Source: Nocardia iowensis
Lineage (GTDB): Bacteria; Actinomycetota; Actinomycetes; Mycobacteriales; Mycobacteriaceae
Direction of reading: 5' to 3'
DNA length: 64,000 nt
NCBI RefSeq assembly: GCF_019222765.1
Contig: NZ_CP078145.1
Location: forward strand, 4,030,001-4,094,000
Part shown: positions 1-7,949 of the stretch, piece by piece
Layout: the number at the start of each line of letters is the position of its first letter
Position numbering within the stretch: position 1 is the stretch's first letter
Translations under genes and position numbers: made by a program
Notes under the pieces: model-generated
What the model saw: only the letters and a program-made list of their open reading frames with translations
Told to the model about the DNA's origin: nothing
The model's database searches: none

Positions 1-824
1 GCGTACCGGCCGATCTTGTCCACCACCTCGGCGGGCGACCCGGCGAGCCCGTTGGCCTTCAATTCCGCCACCTCACGCCCGATCGCCGCGGCGCGCCGCG
101 CCACCTCGGCATCGTCGGCGCCGACACAGGCGACGAGGGCGTTCGAGTAGGTCAGGTCGTCCGCCTTGCGGCCGCGCGCCTCGGCTGCCGCGCGGACCCG
201 GCCGAACTGGGCTGCGCTGTCCTCGATCGAGGAGAACGGCATGTTGAACTCGGTCGCGTACTGGGCGGCCAGCCGCGGCGTACGGGTGGCGCCGTGGCCG
301 CCGATCAACACCGGTACCGGGTTCTGCACCGGCTTCGGCAGGGCGGGGGAGTTGGTCAGCTGGTAGTGCTCGCCCGCGAAGTCGAACGTGTCGCCCGGCT
401 TGGTCGCCCACAGTCCGGTGATGATCGCCAGCTGCTCCTCGAACCGCGCGAACTTGTCCGCGGGGAACGGGATGCCGTAGGCGGAGTGTTCCTCGGGGAA
501 CCAGCCACTGCCGAGGCCGAGTTCCACCCGGCCGCCGGACATCTGATCGACCTGCGCGACCTGGATCGCCAGCGGGCCGGGCAGCCGGAAGGTGGCGGCC
601 GTGACGAGCGTGCCCAGGCGGATCCGCTTGGTCTCCCTGGCCAGTCCCGCGAGGGTGATCCACGCGTCGGTGGGCCCCGGCAACCCGTCCGCGTCGCCCA
701 TCGCCAGATAGTGATCGGACCGGAAGAACGCGTCGAATCCCAGGTCCTCGGTGGCCTTGGCAACGGTCAGCAGCGTGTCATAGCTGGCACCCTGCTGCGG
801 TTCGGTGAAGATGCGCAATTCCAT
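1..824 (-). CDS. LLM-class (luciferase-like) F420-type oxidoreductase, C-terminus cut by window edge
   Basis: Minus-strand frame that enters from the left edge and is open without a stop. The protein starts MELRIFTEPQQGASYDTLL and carries the flavin/F420 luciferase-like pattern: FFRSDHYLAMG near residue 40, RIRLGTLVTAATFR near 72, and GGRVELGLGSGWFPEEH near 100. These are typical of LLM-class F420-dependent oxidoreductases of actinobacteria, which are cytosolic TIM-barrel redox enzymes. The start at 824 gives the usual N-terminus; an in-frame ATG at 833 would add three residues. Neither has a clear ribosome binding site. The substrate cannot be read from the sequence. About 275 residues are visible, so only the C-terminal part is missing. 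Confidence 0.85.
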   Translation of the reverse strand, partial: MELRIFTEPQQGASYDTLLTVAKATEDLGFDAFFRSDHYLAMGDADGLPGPTDAWITLAGLARETKRIRLGTLVTAATFRLPGPLAIQVAQVDQMSGGRVELGLGSGWFPEEHSAYGIPFPADKFARFEEQLAIITGLWATKPGDTFDFAGEHYQLTNSPALPKPVQNPVPVLIGGHGATRTPRLAAQYATEFNMPFSSIEDSAAQFGRVRAAAEARGRKADDLTYSNALVACVGADDAEVARRAAAIGREVAELKANGLAGSPAEVVDKIGRY

Positions 825-877
825 GATCACCATCGTGCCCGAGGACGCCCCCACACCGTCCGCCCGGGGTGTGTGGG

Positions 878-1960
878 TCAGCGCACGTCGATCACGATGA
901 CCGCGATGTTGTCCGTGCCGCCCGCCGCTCCGGCGAGGTCGATGAGTCGCGCCACCGCCGACTCCGGATCCGGTGCGGCGGACGCGTCGGCGATGTCGGA
1001 TTCGGCGACATCGTTGTAGAGACCATCGGTGCTGACGACCAGGCGGTCACCTGGTTTGCAATCGACTGCGACCACATCGGGCGTGACGTCCGGGCCGATG
1101 CCGAGCGCTCTGGTGAGTAGGTGCCGTTGTGGGTGGGTCCGTGCCAGGTCTTCGGTGAGCTCGCCTGCCCGTACCAGCGGGCCGACGACGCTGTGGTCTT
1201 CGGTGAGTTGTTCCAGCAGCCCGTCCCGGAGCCGGTAGAGGCGTGAATCGCCGATATTGGCGACCACGGGGCCGCCCTGGTCGACCGGGAGGGCGGCGAA
1301 CGCGGTCAATGTGCTGCCCATGCCCTCGTACTCGGCCACGGTCGACGCCTCGTCCCAGATCCGCTGATTGGCCTGCCGGCAGGCTTCGGCGAGGCCCGCG
1401 GGGCTCGGGTCGGCGGCGAATCCGGCGCGCAGCGCTTCGAGCGACATGCGGCTTGCGATGGCACCGCTCGCGCCCATGCCGTCGGCGACGGCGTAGAGGA
1501 GATCATCGATCAGGACGGCGTCCTGGTTGGTGTCGCGGTGTAGGCCTTTGTCGGTCGCCATTGCGGCGGTCAGTGAGTTCATTGTGGTTGTGTGCCTTTC
1601 TGTTTCGACAACCGGATGAGTAGCCGTCCGTCGTGGTCGGGTCGCGAGGTGGTTGCGGACGAGGTCGAGTGCATGGCGGCGGCTCTCGATTTCCTTGTCG
1701 AGTTGCCGGTGCCACACCATGACTCGCTCAGTGGACGGGTCTTTCAGGAACAAGGCAATGTCCGCCAAGGAGATTCGTGCTCGGCGCAGTAAGCCGATGG
1801 TCTCGGCTCGGTCCACCTGGGTCGGGGAGTAGTACCGGTATCCGGAGATCTCGTCCACGGCCGCCGGAACCAAGAGCCCTGCGGCCGCGTAGGTCCGAAG
1901 CATCTTCGCCGACAGGCCGCAGCGGGCAGCGAACTCGCCGATGCTCATCAGATCGTCCAT
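878..1960 (-). CDS. MerR-type DNA-binding domain fused to a PP2C-type protein phosphatase
   Basis: 360 residues with two recognisable halves. Residues 5-75 are a MerR helix-turn-helix (MSIGEFAARCGLSAKMLRTY, then GYRYYSPTQVDRAE), followed by a helical linker at about 78-108. Residues 125-358 are a complete PP2C/PPM phosphatase with NQD at 145-147, DGMGA at 160-164, NIGDSRLYRL, LTEDHS, VSTDGL and GGTDNIAVI, so the metal-binding aspartates are all present. In MerR proteins the C-terminal half usually senses a ligand or stress; here that position holds a phosphatase. The gene diverges from the lyase gene at 2044, so it may control that promoter or its own. A Ser/Thr kinase gene lies 6 kb away at 7950-9617. 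What it dephosphorylates and which DNA it binds are unknown. Confidence 0.88.
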   Translation of the reverse strand: MDDLMSIGEFAARCGLSAKMLRTYAAAGLLVPAAVDEISGYRYYSPTQVDRAETIGLLRRARISLADIALFLKDPSTERVMVWHRQLDKEIESRRHALDLVRNHLATRPRRTATHPVVETERHTTTMNSLTAAMATDKGLHRDTNQDAVLIDDLLYAVADGMGASGAIASRMSLEALRAGFAADPSPAGLAEACRQANQRIWDEASTVAEYEGMGSTLTAFAALPVDQGGPVVANIGDSRLYRLRDGLLEQLTEDHSVVGPLVRAGELTEDLARTHPQRHLLTRALGIGPDVTPDVVAVDCKPGDRLVVSTDGLYNDVAESDIADASAAPDPESAVARLIDLAGAAGGTDNIAVIVIDVR

Positions 1961-2043
1961 GACTCCAGCATCGGCCTTTCCCGGCGGACAAGGTCAAGAG
2001 GTGGTGCTCGAGTAATGATCGGGGGTTGAGGAACGGAGATTTG

Positions 2044-2931
2044 ATGAGTGGGTCTATTGCGGGGGTTGTGGCGTATCCGGTGACGCCGTTCGGTGGTGAT
2101 AAGGGGAAGGTTGACGAGGGGGTGTTGCGGGGGCTGGTGGAACGGCTGGTTCAGGCGGGGGTTTCTGCTGTCGCGCCGCTCGGAAGTGCTGGGGAGAGTG
2201 CGTATCTGGATGATCAGGAGTGGGCGGCTGTGGCGTCGATCTGTTTAGAGCAGGTTGATGGGCGGGTGCCGACGGTGGTGGGAGTGTCGGAGGTGAGTAC
2301 GGCGGGGACTATTGCGCGGGCGAAGCTGGCCGAACGGCTCGGGGCTTCGGCACTCATGATGCTGCCGGTGGCGTACTGGCGGTTGACCGAGCGCGAGCTG
2401 CGCGGGCACTTCGCGGCGGTTGCCGATGCGGTGCAGCTGCCGATCATGGCGTACAACAATCCCGGCACCAGTGGGATCGACATGACACCGGAGTTTCTTG
2501 TCGATCTCGTTGCGGGCGTGGACAACATCACCATGGTCAAGGAGTCGAGTGGTGATATCGCGCGGATGCGGCGGATCGCGGAACTCGGTGGGACGGGTGT
2601 GCCGTTCTTCAATGGCAGCAATCGGCTTGCGCTGCAAGCTTTCGATGCGGGCGCCGCCGGATGGTGCACGGCCGCACCGTGTCTGGTGCCGGAGCACATT
2701 GTCGAAGTGTGGCGATTGCTGACCGTGGGCGAAACCGCCTCGGCTACGGCTCTTTTCGAGCGACTAGAACCGCTGCTGAATGCGATCGTCAGCGGTGGCC
2801 TGCCGAGGACCATCAAAGCAGGACTGCGCTCACTCGGCATCGAAGCGGGCAACCCTCGACCCCCACTGCTGCCGGTGGATACCGACACCCACTGCGCGAT
2901 CGCCGAACTCATCGCTTCCATCCGCGGATGA
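2044..2931 (+). CDS. Dihydrodipicolinate synthase-family aldolase/lyase
   Basis: 295 residues of the DapA/NAL/KDG-aldolase class I lyase family. The Schiff-base lysine sits in MVKESSG, the proton-relay tyrosine in MAYNNPGTSGID, and the GSAGESAYLDDQEW loop replaces the GTTGE of true DapA. Start: ATG at 2044 with GGAG at 2035-2038; an in-frame TTG at 2026 is less likely. A gluconokinase gene follows 115 bases downstream on the same strand. This suggests work on a sugar-acid-derived keto acid rather than lysine synthesis, but that is inference. The family covers many pyruvate-forming aldolases and dehydratases, and the exact substrate is open. Confidence 0.85.
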   Translation: MSGSIAGVVAYPVTPFGGDKGKVDEGVLRGLVERLVQAGVSAVAPLGSAGESAYLDDQEWAAVASICLEQVDGRVPTVVGVSEVSTAGTIARAKLAERLGASALMMLPVAYWRLTERELRGHFAAVADAVQLPIMAYNNPGTSGIDMTPEFLVDLVAGVDNITMVKESSGDIARMRRIAELGGTGVPFFNGSNRLALQAFDAGAAGWCTAAPCLVPEHIVEVWRLLTVGETASATALFERLEPLLNAIVSGGLPRTIKAGLRSLGIEAGNPRPPLLPVDTDTHCAIAELIASIRG

Positions 2932-3046
2932 TGTCGGTGAACGCAGTAGCCGCGCGCCGCGCCAGCGGGTTGCCCAGCCGGATATCGTCGAACCGGACGT
3001 GCCCAACTGCCGATGGTCGGCGAGATTCAGAACAAGAGGTATCGAC

Positions 3047-3565
3047 ATGCCGGACCGAGCCCTGCCGATCGTGGTTGTGATGGGGGTGTCGGGGTCCGGC
3101 AAGTCGACGGTGGGCGCGCGGCTCGCCGTCGATCTCGGGGTCGAATACGCCGAGGGTGACGACTTCCACCCCGAAGCGAACGTCGAAAAGATGGCGGCGG
3201 GTATTCCACTGGACGACGCGGACCGGGCACCCTGGCTCGACGCGGTGGCGGCCTGGATGGCGGAACGGTCCGGACAGGGCGGCGTGGTCAGCTGCTCGGC
3301 GCTGAAACGCGCCTACCGCGACCGCCTGCGGGCCGCCGTGCCCGACGCGTTCTTCCTGCACCTCGCCGCCCCGCGAGACGAGCTCGCACACCGGCTCGCC
3401 AGTCGCCGTGACCATTTCATGCCGCTGAGTCTGCTCGACTCACAGCTGGCAGCCCTGGAACCATTGTCCGGCGACGAGCGCGGCGAAACCGTCGACGCGA
3501 CCCGCGACCCAGACGCGCTGGCACGCGAAACGTCGGCGGCTTTGCGCGCGGCCACCGATCTGTGA
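3047..3565 (+). CDS. gntK: Gluconokinase (GntK/IdnK type)
   Basis: 172 residues, the normal size for the small P-loop gluconokinases that phosphorylate D-gluconate to 6-phosphogluconate. Visible motifs are Walker A GVSGSGKST near residue 12, the substrate region EGDDFHPEANVEKMAAGIPLDD, and CSALKRAYRDRLR, all highly typical of the family, then LASRRDHFMP and LLDSQLAALEPL. The frame is open upstream to 2780, but ATG 3047 has AGAGG at 3035-3039 and gives the family N-terminus. It follows the aldolase-family gene on the same strand and is probably co-transcribed. The product would feed the pentose-phosphate pathway. Confidence 0.92.
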   Translation: MPDRALPIVVVMGVSGSGKSTVGARLAVDLGVEYAEGDDFHPEANVEKMAAGIPLDDADRAPWLDAVAAWMAERSGQGGVVSCSALKRAYRDRLRAAVPDAFFLHLAAPRDELAHRLASRRDHFMPLSLLDSQLAALEPLSGDERGETVDATRDPDALARETSAALRAATDL

Positions 3566-3566
3566 A

Positions 3567-3593
3567 GTCGCGACCGCCACCGTGACTCGCGAC
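3567..3593. terminator. Inverted repeat between convergent genes, weak terminator candidate
   Basis: GTCGCGA at 3567-3573 and TCGCGAC at 3587-3593 form a 7-bp stem with a 13-base loop, two bases after the gluconokinase stop and before the convergent gene ending at 3627. There is no T-tract. The call rests on position and symmetry only. Confidence 0.3.
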
Positions 3594-3626
3594 CTCAGAC
3601 GGAAACGTCGGCGTGCGCCCGCGGAT

Positions 3627-4190
3627 CTACGACGCCGCGACGAGTTCCTCGGCGATCGCCCCACAGAAATCCGCCAAATCACCGGGATTGCGTGAGGTGA
3701 TCAGCGTCCAACCGTTCTCCGTCGAACGCACCACCGACTCGTCGACCCACTTGCCGCCCGCGTTGCTCACATCGGTGCGCAGCGAGAAGTATGACGTCAA
3801 CGTCTTCGACGGCGTGAGTTCCGCCTCGACCAGCAACCACGGTCCGTGGCAGATCGCGGCGATCGGCTTGCCCGCCGCGGCGAATCCCTTGGCCAGTTCC
3901 AGCGCGCGATCTTCCACGCGCAGCTTGTCCGCGTTCACCGTGCCACCTGGCACCACCAGCACGTCATAGTCGTCGACTTTCACGTCCTCGAGCGACGCGT
4001 CCGGCCGCACCGCCACGTCCTTGTCGGTGTCGTGCTGGAACGTCTGCACCTGCTCGGTGTCGGGCGCCGCGTGCACCACCTCGGCGCCCTTGTCCTTGAG
4101 CTCGTTCAACGGAACCAGCAGCTCGTCGCGCTCCACACCCGTGTTCGAGGTGATGATCAGTACGCGCGTCCCATTCAGCTTCTCCGGCAT
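3627..4190 (-). CDS. DJ-1/PfpI-family protein (type 1 glutamine amidotransferase-like)
   Basis: 187 residues with the PfpI fold: RVLIITSNTGVERDEL at the N-terminus, DVLVVPGGTVNADKLR in the middle, and the nucleophile elbow AICHGPWLLVEA containing the reactive cysteine. Family members are deglycases, proteases or chaperones acting in the cytosol under stress; the specific activity is not readable. An upstream in-frame start at 4268 exists, but ATG 4190 has a strong GGAAGGAG about ten bases before it and starts MPEKLNGTRVLII, the family form. Probably a single-gene unit. Confidence 0.88.
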   Translation of the reverse strand: MPEKLNGTRVLIITSNTGVERDELLVPLNELKDKGAEVVHAAPDTEQVQTFQHDTDKDVAVRPDASLEDVKVDDYDVLVVPGGTVNADKLRVEDRALELAKGFAAAGKPIAAICHGPWLLVEAELTPSKTLTSYFSLRTDVSNAGGKWVDESVVRSTENGWTLITSRNPGDLADFCGAIAEELVAAS

Positions 4191-4257
4191 GTGCCGACAA
4201 CTCCTTCCATCATTCGTCCCAGGAGTAGGCGTGCCGCGAATCCGGAAAGCTAAACAT

Positions 4258-5145
4258 CTAGAGCCCACCGAGCCGCGACAGCACCTCGAAGGCGACGTCG
4301 GCGCTGCGCCACAGTGCGTCGATCTCGGCGCGGGCGGCCGGTGCCAGGGCCGGATCGCGCAGCGCGAGGCCGTTGCCGAAGATCACCACGTTGGCGCCGA
4401 GATCGGCGAGGCGCAGCAGTTGCGGCGTCGCCACACCTTGACCGAACAGGAGGTCGAGGCCTTCCCCGACGAAGTAGAACCGCCACAGCGGTCCGAGGTC
4501 GCCTTGATAGATCGCCTTGGTCGACTCGATGATCAAGTCGGCCCGCTGCGCGATCGCATCGACGATCTTGAAGTAGTCGGGCGCGTTCGCGACGGTGCCG
4601 TCAACTGCGGCCACCGAGTAGGAGAGATCGACGGACAGGTGAGCGTTGTATCCGGCCATCGCGACGCGGGCGGGCGACAGGTCGCAACGGCGGGTGAGGT
4701 CGAAATAGTGGGTCCACTGCGGTTCGGTAGGTCCGCCGGTGAATTCGGCGTGCACGTTGCGCAGGAACCGGGACAGCAATTCGAGGCTGATCCGATGAGC
4801 CCACTCGGGGTCGGCGAACGCCGCCGGGTCGCGCTGTAATGGCATGACAGCGGCCCGTTCGACGGCGTCGAGGCCGAGCGCGAAGACGCCGCGCAGATCC
4901 CGATGGTCGACCAGGATCCGGGTGAGCTGACGATGCTGTTCGACGGCTTGTTCCAGCCGTTCCAGCGACGAGCCGGTGAGTGTGCTGGTGTCCGACAGTG
5001 TGACGATCGTGGCGACCTCGGCCCGCGTCAACGGCGTGCCGCACGCGGTGTCGACCGACGCGGCGGTCGCCGGGCCCGCGCCGAACAGGGTGGCGCAACC
5101 GAGAATCAGGGCAGCGACGAGGGTGATGCGGATATGGCTGCTCAT
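4258..5145 (-). CDS. Secreted DUF5995-like protein
   Basis: 295 residues. The first 30 form a Sec signal peptide (positive n-region, hydrophobic core LVAALILGCATLFGAG, cleavage near ATA-AS). The mature part is helical, with HYFDLTRRCDLSPARVAMAGYNAHLSVDLSYSVAAV, which resembles the conserved AGxNAHIxxDL core of DUF5995 proteins of actinobacteria; I make this match from memory at moderate confidence. ATG 5145 is preceded by GGAG; ATG 5157 directly abuts the stop of the upstream protease gene. It is transcribed with the M50-like membrane protease gene (12-base gap), which may hint at a shared cell-envelope role. Function unknown. Confidence 0.7.
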   Translation of the reverse strand: MSSHIRITLVAALILGCATLFGAGPATAASVDTACGTPLTRAEVATIVTLSDTSTLTGSSLERLEQAVEQHRQLTRILVDHRDLRGVFALGLDAVERAAVMPLQRDPAAFADPEWAHRISLELLSRFLRNVHAEFTGGPTEPQWTHYFDLTRRCDLSPARVAMAGYNAHLSVDLSYSVAAVDGTVANAPDYFKIVDAIAQRADLIIESTKAIYQGDLGPLWRFYFVGEGLDLLFGQGVATPQLLRLADLGANVVIFGNGLALRDPALAPAARAEIDALWRSADVAFEVLSRLGGL

Positions 5146-5157
5146 GGGCTGCTCCAT

Positions 5158-5955
5158 CTATTGGCCTGTGGCGCAGGACGCGTCGGAGCCGAGCGGTAGG
5201 CAGACCCCCTCGATATCGGAGATCAACAGACCCGCGCCGAGGAGCAGCGAACCCACCGCGACGACACCGAACAAGCCCACCCACAGCAGGCCGGGGAGGT
5301 GGGTGAGGCGGGCGAGTTGGTCGGCGTCGGAGGCGACGTCCTGCTGGTACCGGCTGCGTAGTTGGCGGGCGCGGCCGCGCTGCAATTCGATGACCGGGCG
5401 GGCGCCGGCGAGCAGCAGGAACCAGGCGCCGAGATAGGCGAAGCCCGCCTGCAAGGTGTCGGTGCCGAACCAGGAGACCGCGAAGACGGTCGCGCCGACC
5501 GCGAAGACGGTCAGCATGCCGTAGATGTTGCGCGTCATGACGAGCACCGCGGCCAGCAGCGCGATGGCGGTCCACAGCATCAGCGTGATCCGGCTCGCGC
5601 CGAGCAGCGCGGCGAAGCCGAGTCCGAGCAGCGGCGGCGCGGGATAGCCCGCCATTGTCGTGAGAATCATGCCGAGGCCATAGGGCTTTCCGCTCGACAC
5701 GGTGAGACCCGAAGTGTCCGAATGCAATCGGATGCTATTGAGCCTGCGCCCGGTGAGCAGCGCGACCAGCGCGTGCCCGCCCTCGTGCGCGATGGTGACG
5801 ATATTGCGGGTGTATCGCCAGAGCGGCGAGTAGCCGACCAGTACGAGCGCCGCTATCCCGGCGCCGGCCACCAACCACCACGGCGGCTGGGTTTGGGTTG
5901 TCGTCAAGCGGTCGACGATGGAGGTGCCACGCTCGACCCATTCGGCTCTGTCCAC
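5158..5955 (-). CDS. M50-like (site-2 type) membrane metalloprotease
   Basis: 265 residues, mostly membrane-spanning. A helix at about 27-47 is followed by TIAHEGGHALVALLTGRRL, the zinc-binding HExxH motif (HEGGH), which marks M50B-like intramembrane metalloproteases. Four or five hydrophobic segments follow. NIYGMLTVFAV may supply the third ligand region, but the classic NPDG motif is not obvious. The start is GTG 5955 with a -10-like TAGAGT six bases upstream, consistent with a leaderless transcript. It lies immediately upstream of the secreted DUF5995-like gene. The substrate is unknown; related proteins are widespread in Nocardia and Mycobacterium. Confidence 0.8.
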   Translation of the reverse strand: MDRAEWVERGTSIVDRLTTTQTQPPWWLVAGAGIAALVLVGYSPLWRYTRNIVTIAHEGGHALVALLTGRRLNSIRLHSDTSGLTVSSGKPYGLGMILTTMAGYPAPPLLGLGFAALLGASRITLMLWTAIALLAAVLVMTRNIYGMLTVFAVGATVFAVSWFGTDTLQAGFAYLGAWFLLLAGARPVIELQRGRARQLRSRYQQDVASDADQLARLTHLPGLLWVGLFGVVAVGSLLLGAGLLISDIEGVCLPLGSDASCATGQ

Positions 5956-5961
5956 CGCCGC

Positions 5962-5967
5962 ACTCTA
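5962..5967 (-). promoter_or_regulatory. Leaderless-type -10 box TAGAGT for the M50-like gene
   Basis: Reading the minus strand, TAGAGT is followed by six bases and then the GTG start at 5955. The TANNNT-N6/7-start spacing is that of leaderless actinobacterial promoters, and there is no ribosome binding site in between. Confidence 0.5.
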
Positions 5968-5993
5968 ACGGGTACAGGTGGACGGAGTCGGTC

Positions 5994-7550
5994 TCAATCG
6001 GCGGCTGCCGCCTCCGCGCGCAGCTGACGTTTGTAGATCTTTCCGGAATCGTCGCGGGGGAGTTCGGACACGATGCGCAGCACGCTCGGCACCTTGTAGG
6101 AGGCGAGTTGTCCGGCCAGGCCCGCGCGGATCGACGCCTCGGTCAGCGCGGCGCCGGGGCGGGGAACGACATGGGCGGCAACGGCTTCCCCGAGATCGCC
6201 TGCGTGCGGGATGCCGAAGACCGCGACGTCCTCGACGCCGTCCATGGCCATGATCGCGTTCTCGATCTCGGCGGGGTAGATGTTCACCCCGCCGGAGATG
6301 ATGATCTCGCTGGACCGTCCGGTGAGGTAGAGGAATCCGTCGTCGTCGAGGTAGCCGCGGTCACCGACGGTGATGAATCCCGGTACCGGACTGTCCGATT
6401 CGCCCGCCTTGTTGAGATAACTGAATCGCGGCCAGTAGTCGGCGCCGCGGACGAACACCCGGCCGATCTCACCTGCCGGGAGTGGCTGTCCAGCATCGTC
6501 GACGATGATCGCGCCGGAGCCGTCGACCGGGCGGCCGACGCTGCCCGGGTGCGCCAGCCACTCCGAGGCGGTGATCCAGGTGATGGTGCCCGCTTCGGTG
6601 CAGCCGTAGAACTCGATCAGCGCATCGCCGAACCAGTCGATGGCCGCCCGCTTGACGGCGGGCGGGCACGGCGCCGAGGAGTGGATCAGGTGGGTGAGGC
6701 TGGAAACGTCGTAGCGGGCGCGCACCTCTTCGGGCAGCGACAGCAACCGCGACAGCATGGTGGGCACGACCTTGGCCTGCGTGACGCGGCGCTCGTGGAC
6801 GTGGCGCAGGAACCGCTCGGCGTCCCAGCGCGGCATTATGGTGATGTTCGTGCCCACCCGCAACGCGAGCACCGCGACCACGTTCGGGCTGGCGTGATAG
6901 AGCGGACCGGCCAGCAACGCCTGCCCGCCCGGCGTCAGCCCCAACCGCCGGGCCGAGCCACCCGCGATCGACAACAGCTGGTGTGGCGTAATGCGCTCCC
7001 GCAGTACCCCTTTGGGCCGCCCCGTGGTGCCGGAGGTGTAGATCAACCCCATCGAATCGACGATCGCGCCTTCGACGAAGCCGAGCGGATCGGCCTGCGC
7101 ATCGATCCACTGTTCGAGCGTGGGGTGCCTGCCGGTCGGCTCGGCCAGCGTCGCGTCGAGCCCCGCCTCGGCCAGCATTTCCGCGGGCATCGCGACCTCG
7201 AGAACAGTCGTATCGCGCTGCGGGACAGCCTGTTCGACGGTCTCGACGAATTCGGTGTGCGCGACGACCAGCCGCGCACCGCAGTCGCTGAGCACGTGCG
7301 CGACCTCGGGCGCTTGCCACCGCGTATTGATCGGCACCGGATTGGCTCCGCAGGAAGCGATAGCCAGGGACACCTCGAGGAACTCGATGTCGTTACGGAG
7401 CATTATCGCGACGCGATCACCGCGCCGCACTCCCGCCGCAACGAGCGCGGCCGCTAGTCGTCCCGCGCGCTGATGCGTCTCGGGCTGGGATCGCACGCGT
7501 CCCGCGCAGGTGATTGTCGGGGCCGACATGCTGCCTGAAGCATCCTCCAT
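5994..7550 (-). CDS. Acyl-CoA synthetase / AMP-binding ligase (FadD type)
   Basis: 518 residues of the ANL superfamily, expected to activate a carboxylic acid as acyl-AMP and then acyl-CoA. Motifs in order: GLIYTSGTTGRPKGVLRE (P-loop, near 170), EFYGCTEAGTITW (A5-like), FITVGDRGYLDDDGFLYLTGR (A7), SEIIISGGVNIYPAEIE (A8) and RDDSGKIYKRQLR with the catalytic lysine (A10). The GGVNIYPAEIE form is characteristic of medium/long-chain fatty acid or aromatic acid CoA ligases. Start: ATG 7550; ATG 7529 (MSAPTITCAG) is an alternative with GGAGG about 12 bases upstream. It is monocistronic, with no neighbour indicating the acid. Separate from the acyl-AMP ligase of the cluster at 55862. Confidence 0.88.
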   Translation of the reverse strand: MEDASGSMSAPTITCAGRVRSQPETHQRAGRLAAALVAAGVRRGDRVAIMLRNDIEFLEVSLAIASCGANPVPINTRWQAPEVAHVLSDCGARLVVAHTEFVETVEQAVPQRDTTVLEVAMPAEMLAEAGLDATLAEPTGRHPTLEQWIDAQADPLGFVEGAIVDSMGLIYTSGTTGRPKGVLRERITPHQLLSIAGGSARRLGLTPGGQALLAGPLYHASPNVVAVLALRVGTNITIMPRWDAERFLRHVHERRVTQAKVVPTMLSRLLSLPEEVRARYDVSSLTHLIHSSAPCPPAVKRAAIDWFGDALIEFYGCTEAGTITWITASEWLAHPGSVGRPVDGSGAIIVDDAGQPLPAGEIGRVFVRGADYWPRFSYLNKAGESDSPVPGFITVGDRGYLDDDGFLYLTGRSSEIIISGGVNIYPAEIENAIMAMDGVEDVAVFGIPHAGDLGEAVAAHVVPRPGAALTEASIRAGLAGQLASYKVPSVLRIVSELPRDDSGKIYKRQLRAEAAAAD

Positions 7551-7619
7551 GAATCGCAGTCTGCCATGACACCGAGGCGCCGAGTGCGCTGCACGGCACT
7601 CGGCGAGGGGTTATCGGAG

Positions 7620-7844
7620 TCAGCGGTTAACTCTGAGCACCGTCCCGTCCAGCTCTCCGCCTACGCAGATGGTGACAGTGCCGCTCGGTGGATTCGCCCT
7701 GGTTACCACCGAGCCGCCGCCAGCTAGGCAGTACTCGTCCAGCGTTGCCGAAACAGCGGTAGCGGACCCAAGGACGAGGGCGGAAAGTGTCAGTATTCCC
7801 GTCGCACAGGCGGACAGGCTGGTGCGCATCAGACGCTTGTTCAT
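7620..7844 (-). CDS. Small secreted protein, unknown function
   Basis: 74 residues. Residues 1-33 are a Sec signal peptide (MNKRLMRTSL, hydrophobic core, cleavage near SATAVSA-TL), leaving a mature peptide of about 41 residues with two cysteines (EYCLAGGG and TICVGGEL) that could form one disulfide. Start ATG 7844 has AAGGGGG upstream at good spacing. Small disulfide-bearing exported proteins of this size are frequent in Nocardia, mostly unnamed. It lies between an acyl-CoA ligase gene and a receptor kinase gene with no obvious operon. I recognise no family. Confidence 0.65.
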   Translation of the reverse strand: MNKRLMRTSLSACATGILTLSALVLGSATAVSATLDEYCLAGGGSVVTRANPPSGTVTICVGGELDGTVLRVNR

Positions 7845-7949
7845 TGGATTCGAAGCCCCCTTCTTACGTCATCCGTTGCCCGAGGTGGCCGCTCTGTTAC
7901 CGGCCCGGGTACGGACGAAAGATCAACTGGCTGAAGGGTATCAGAAGCG

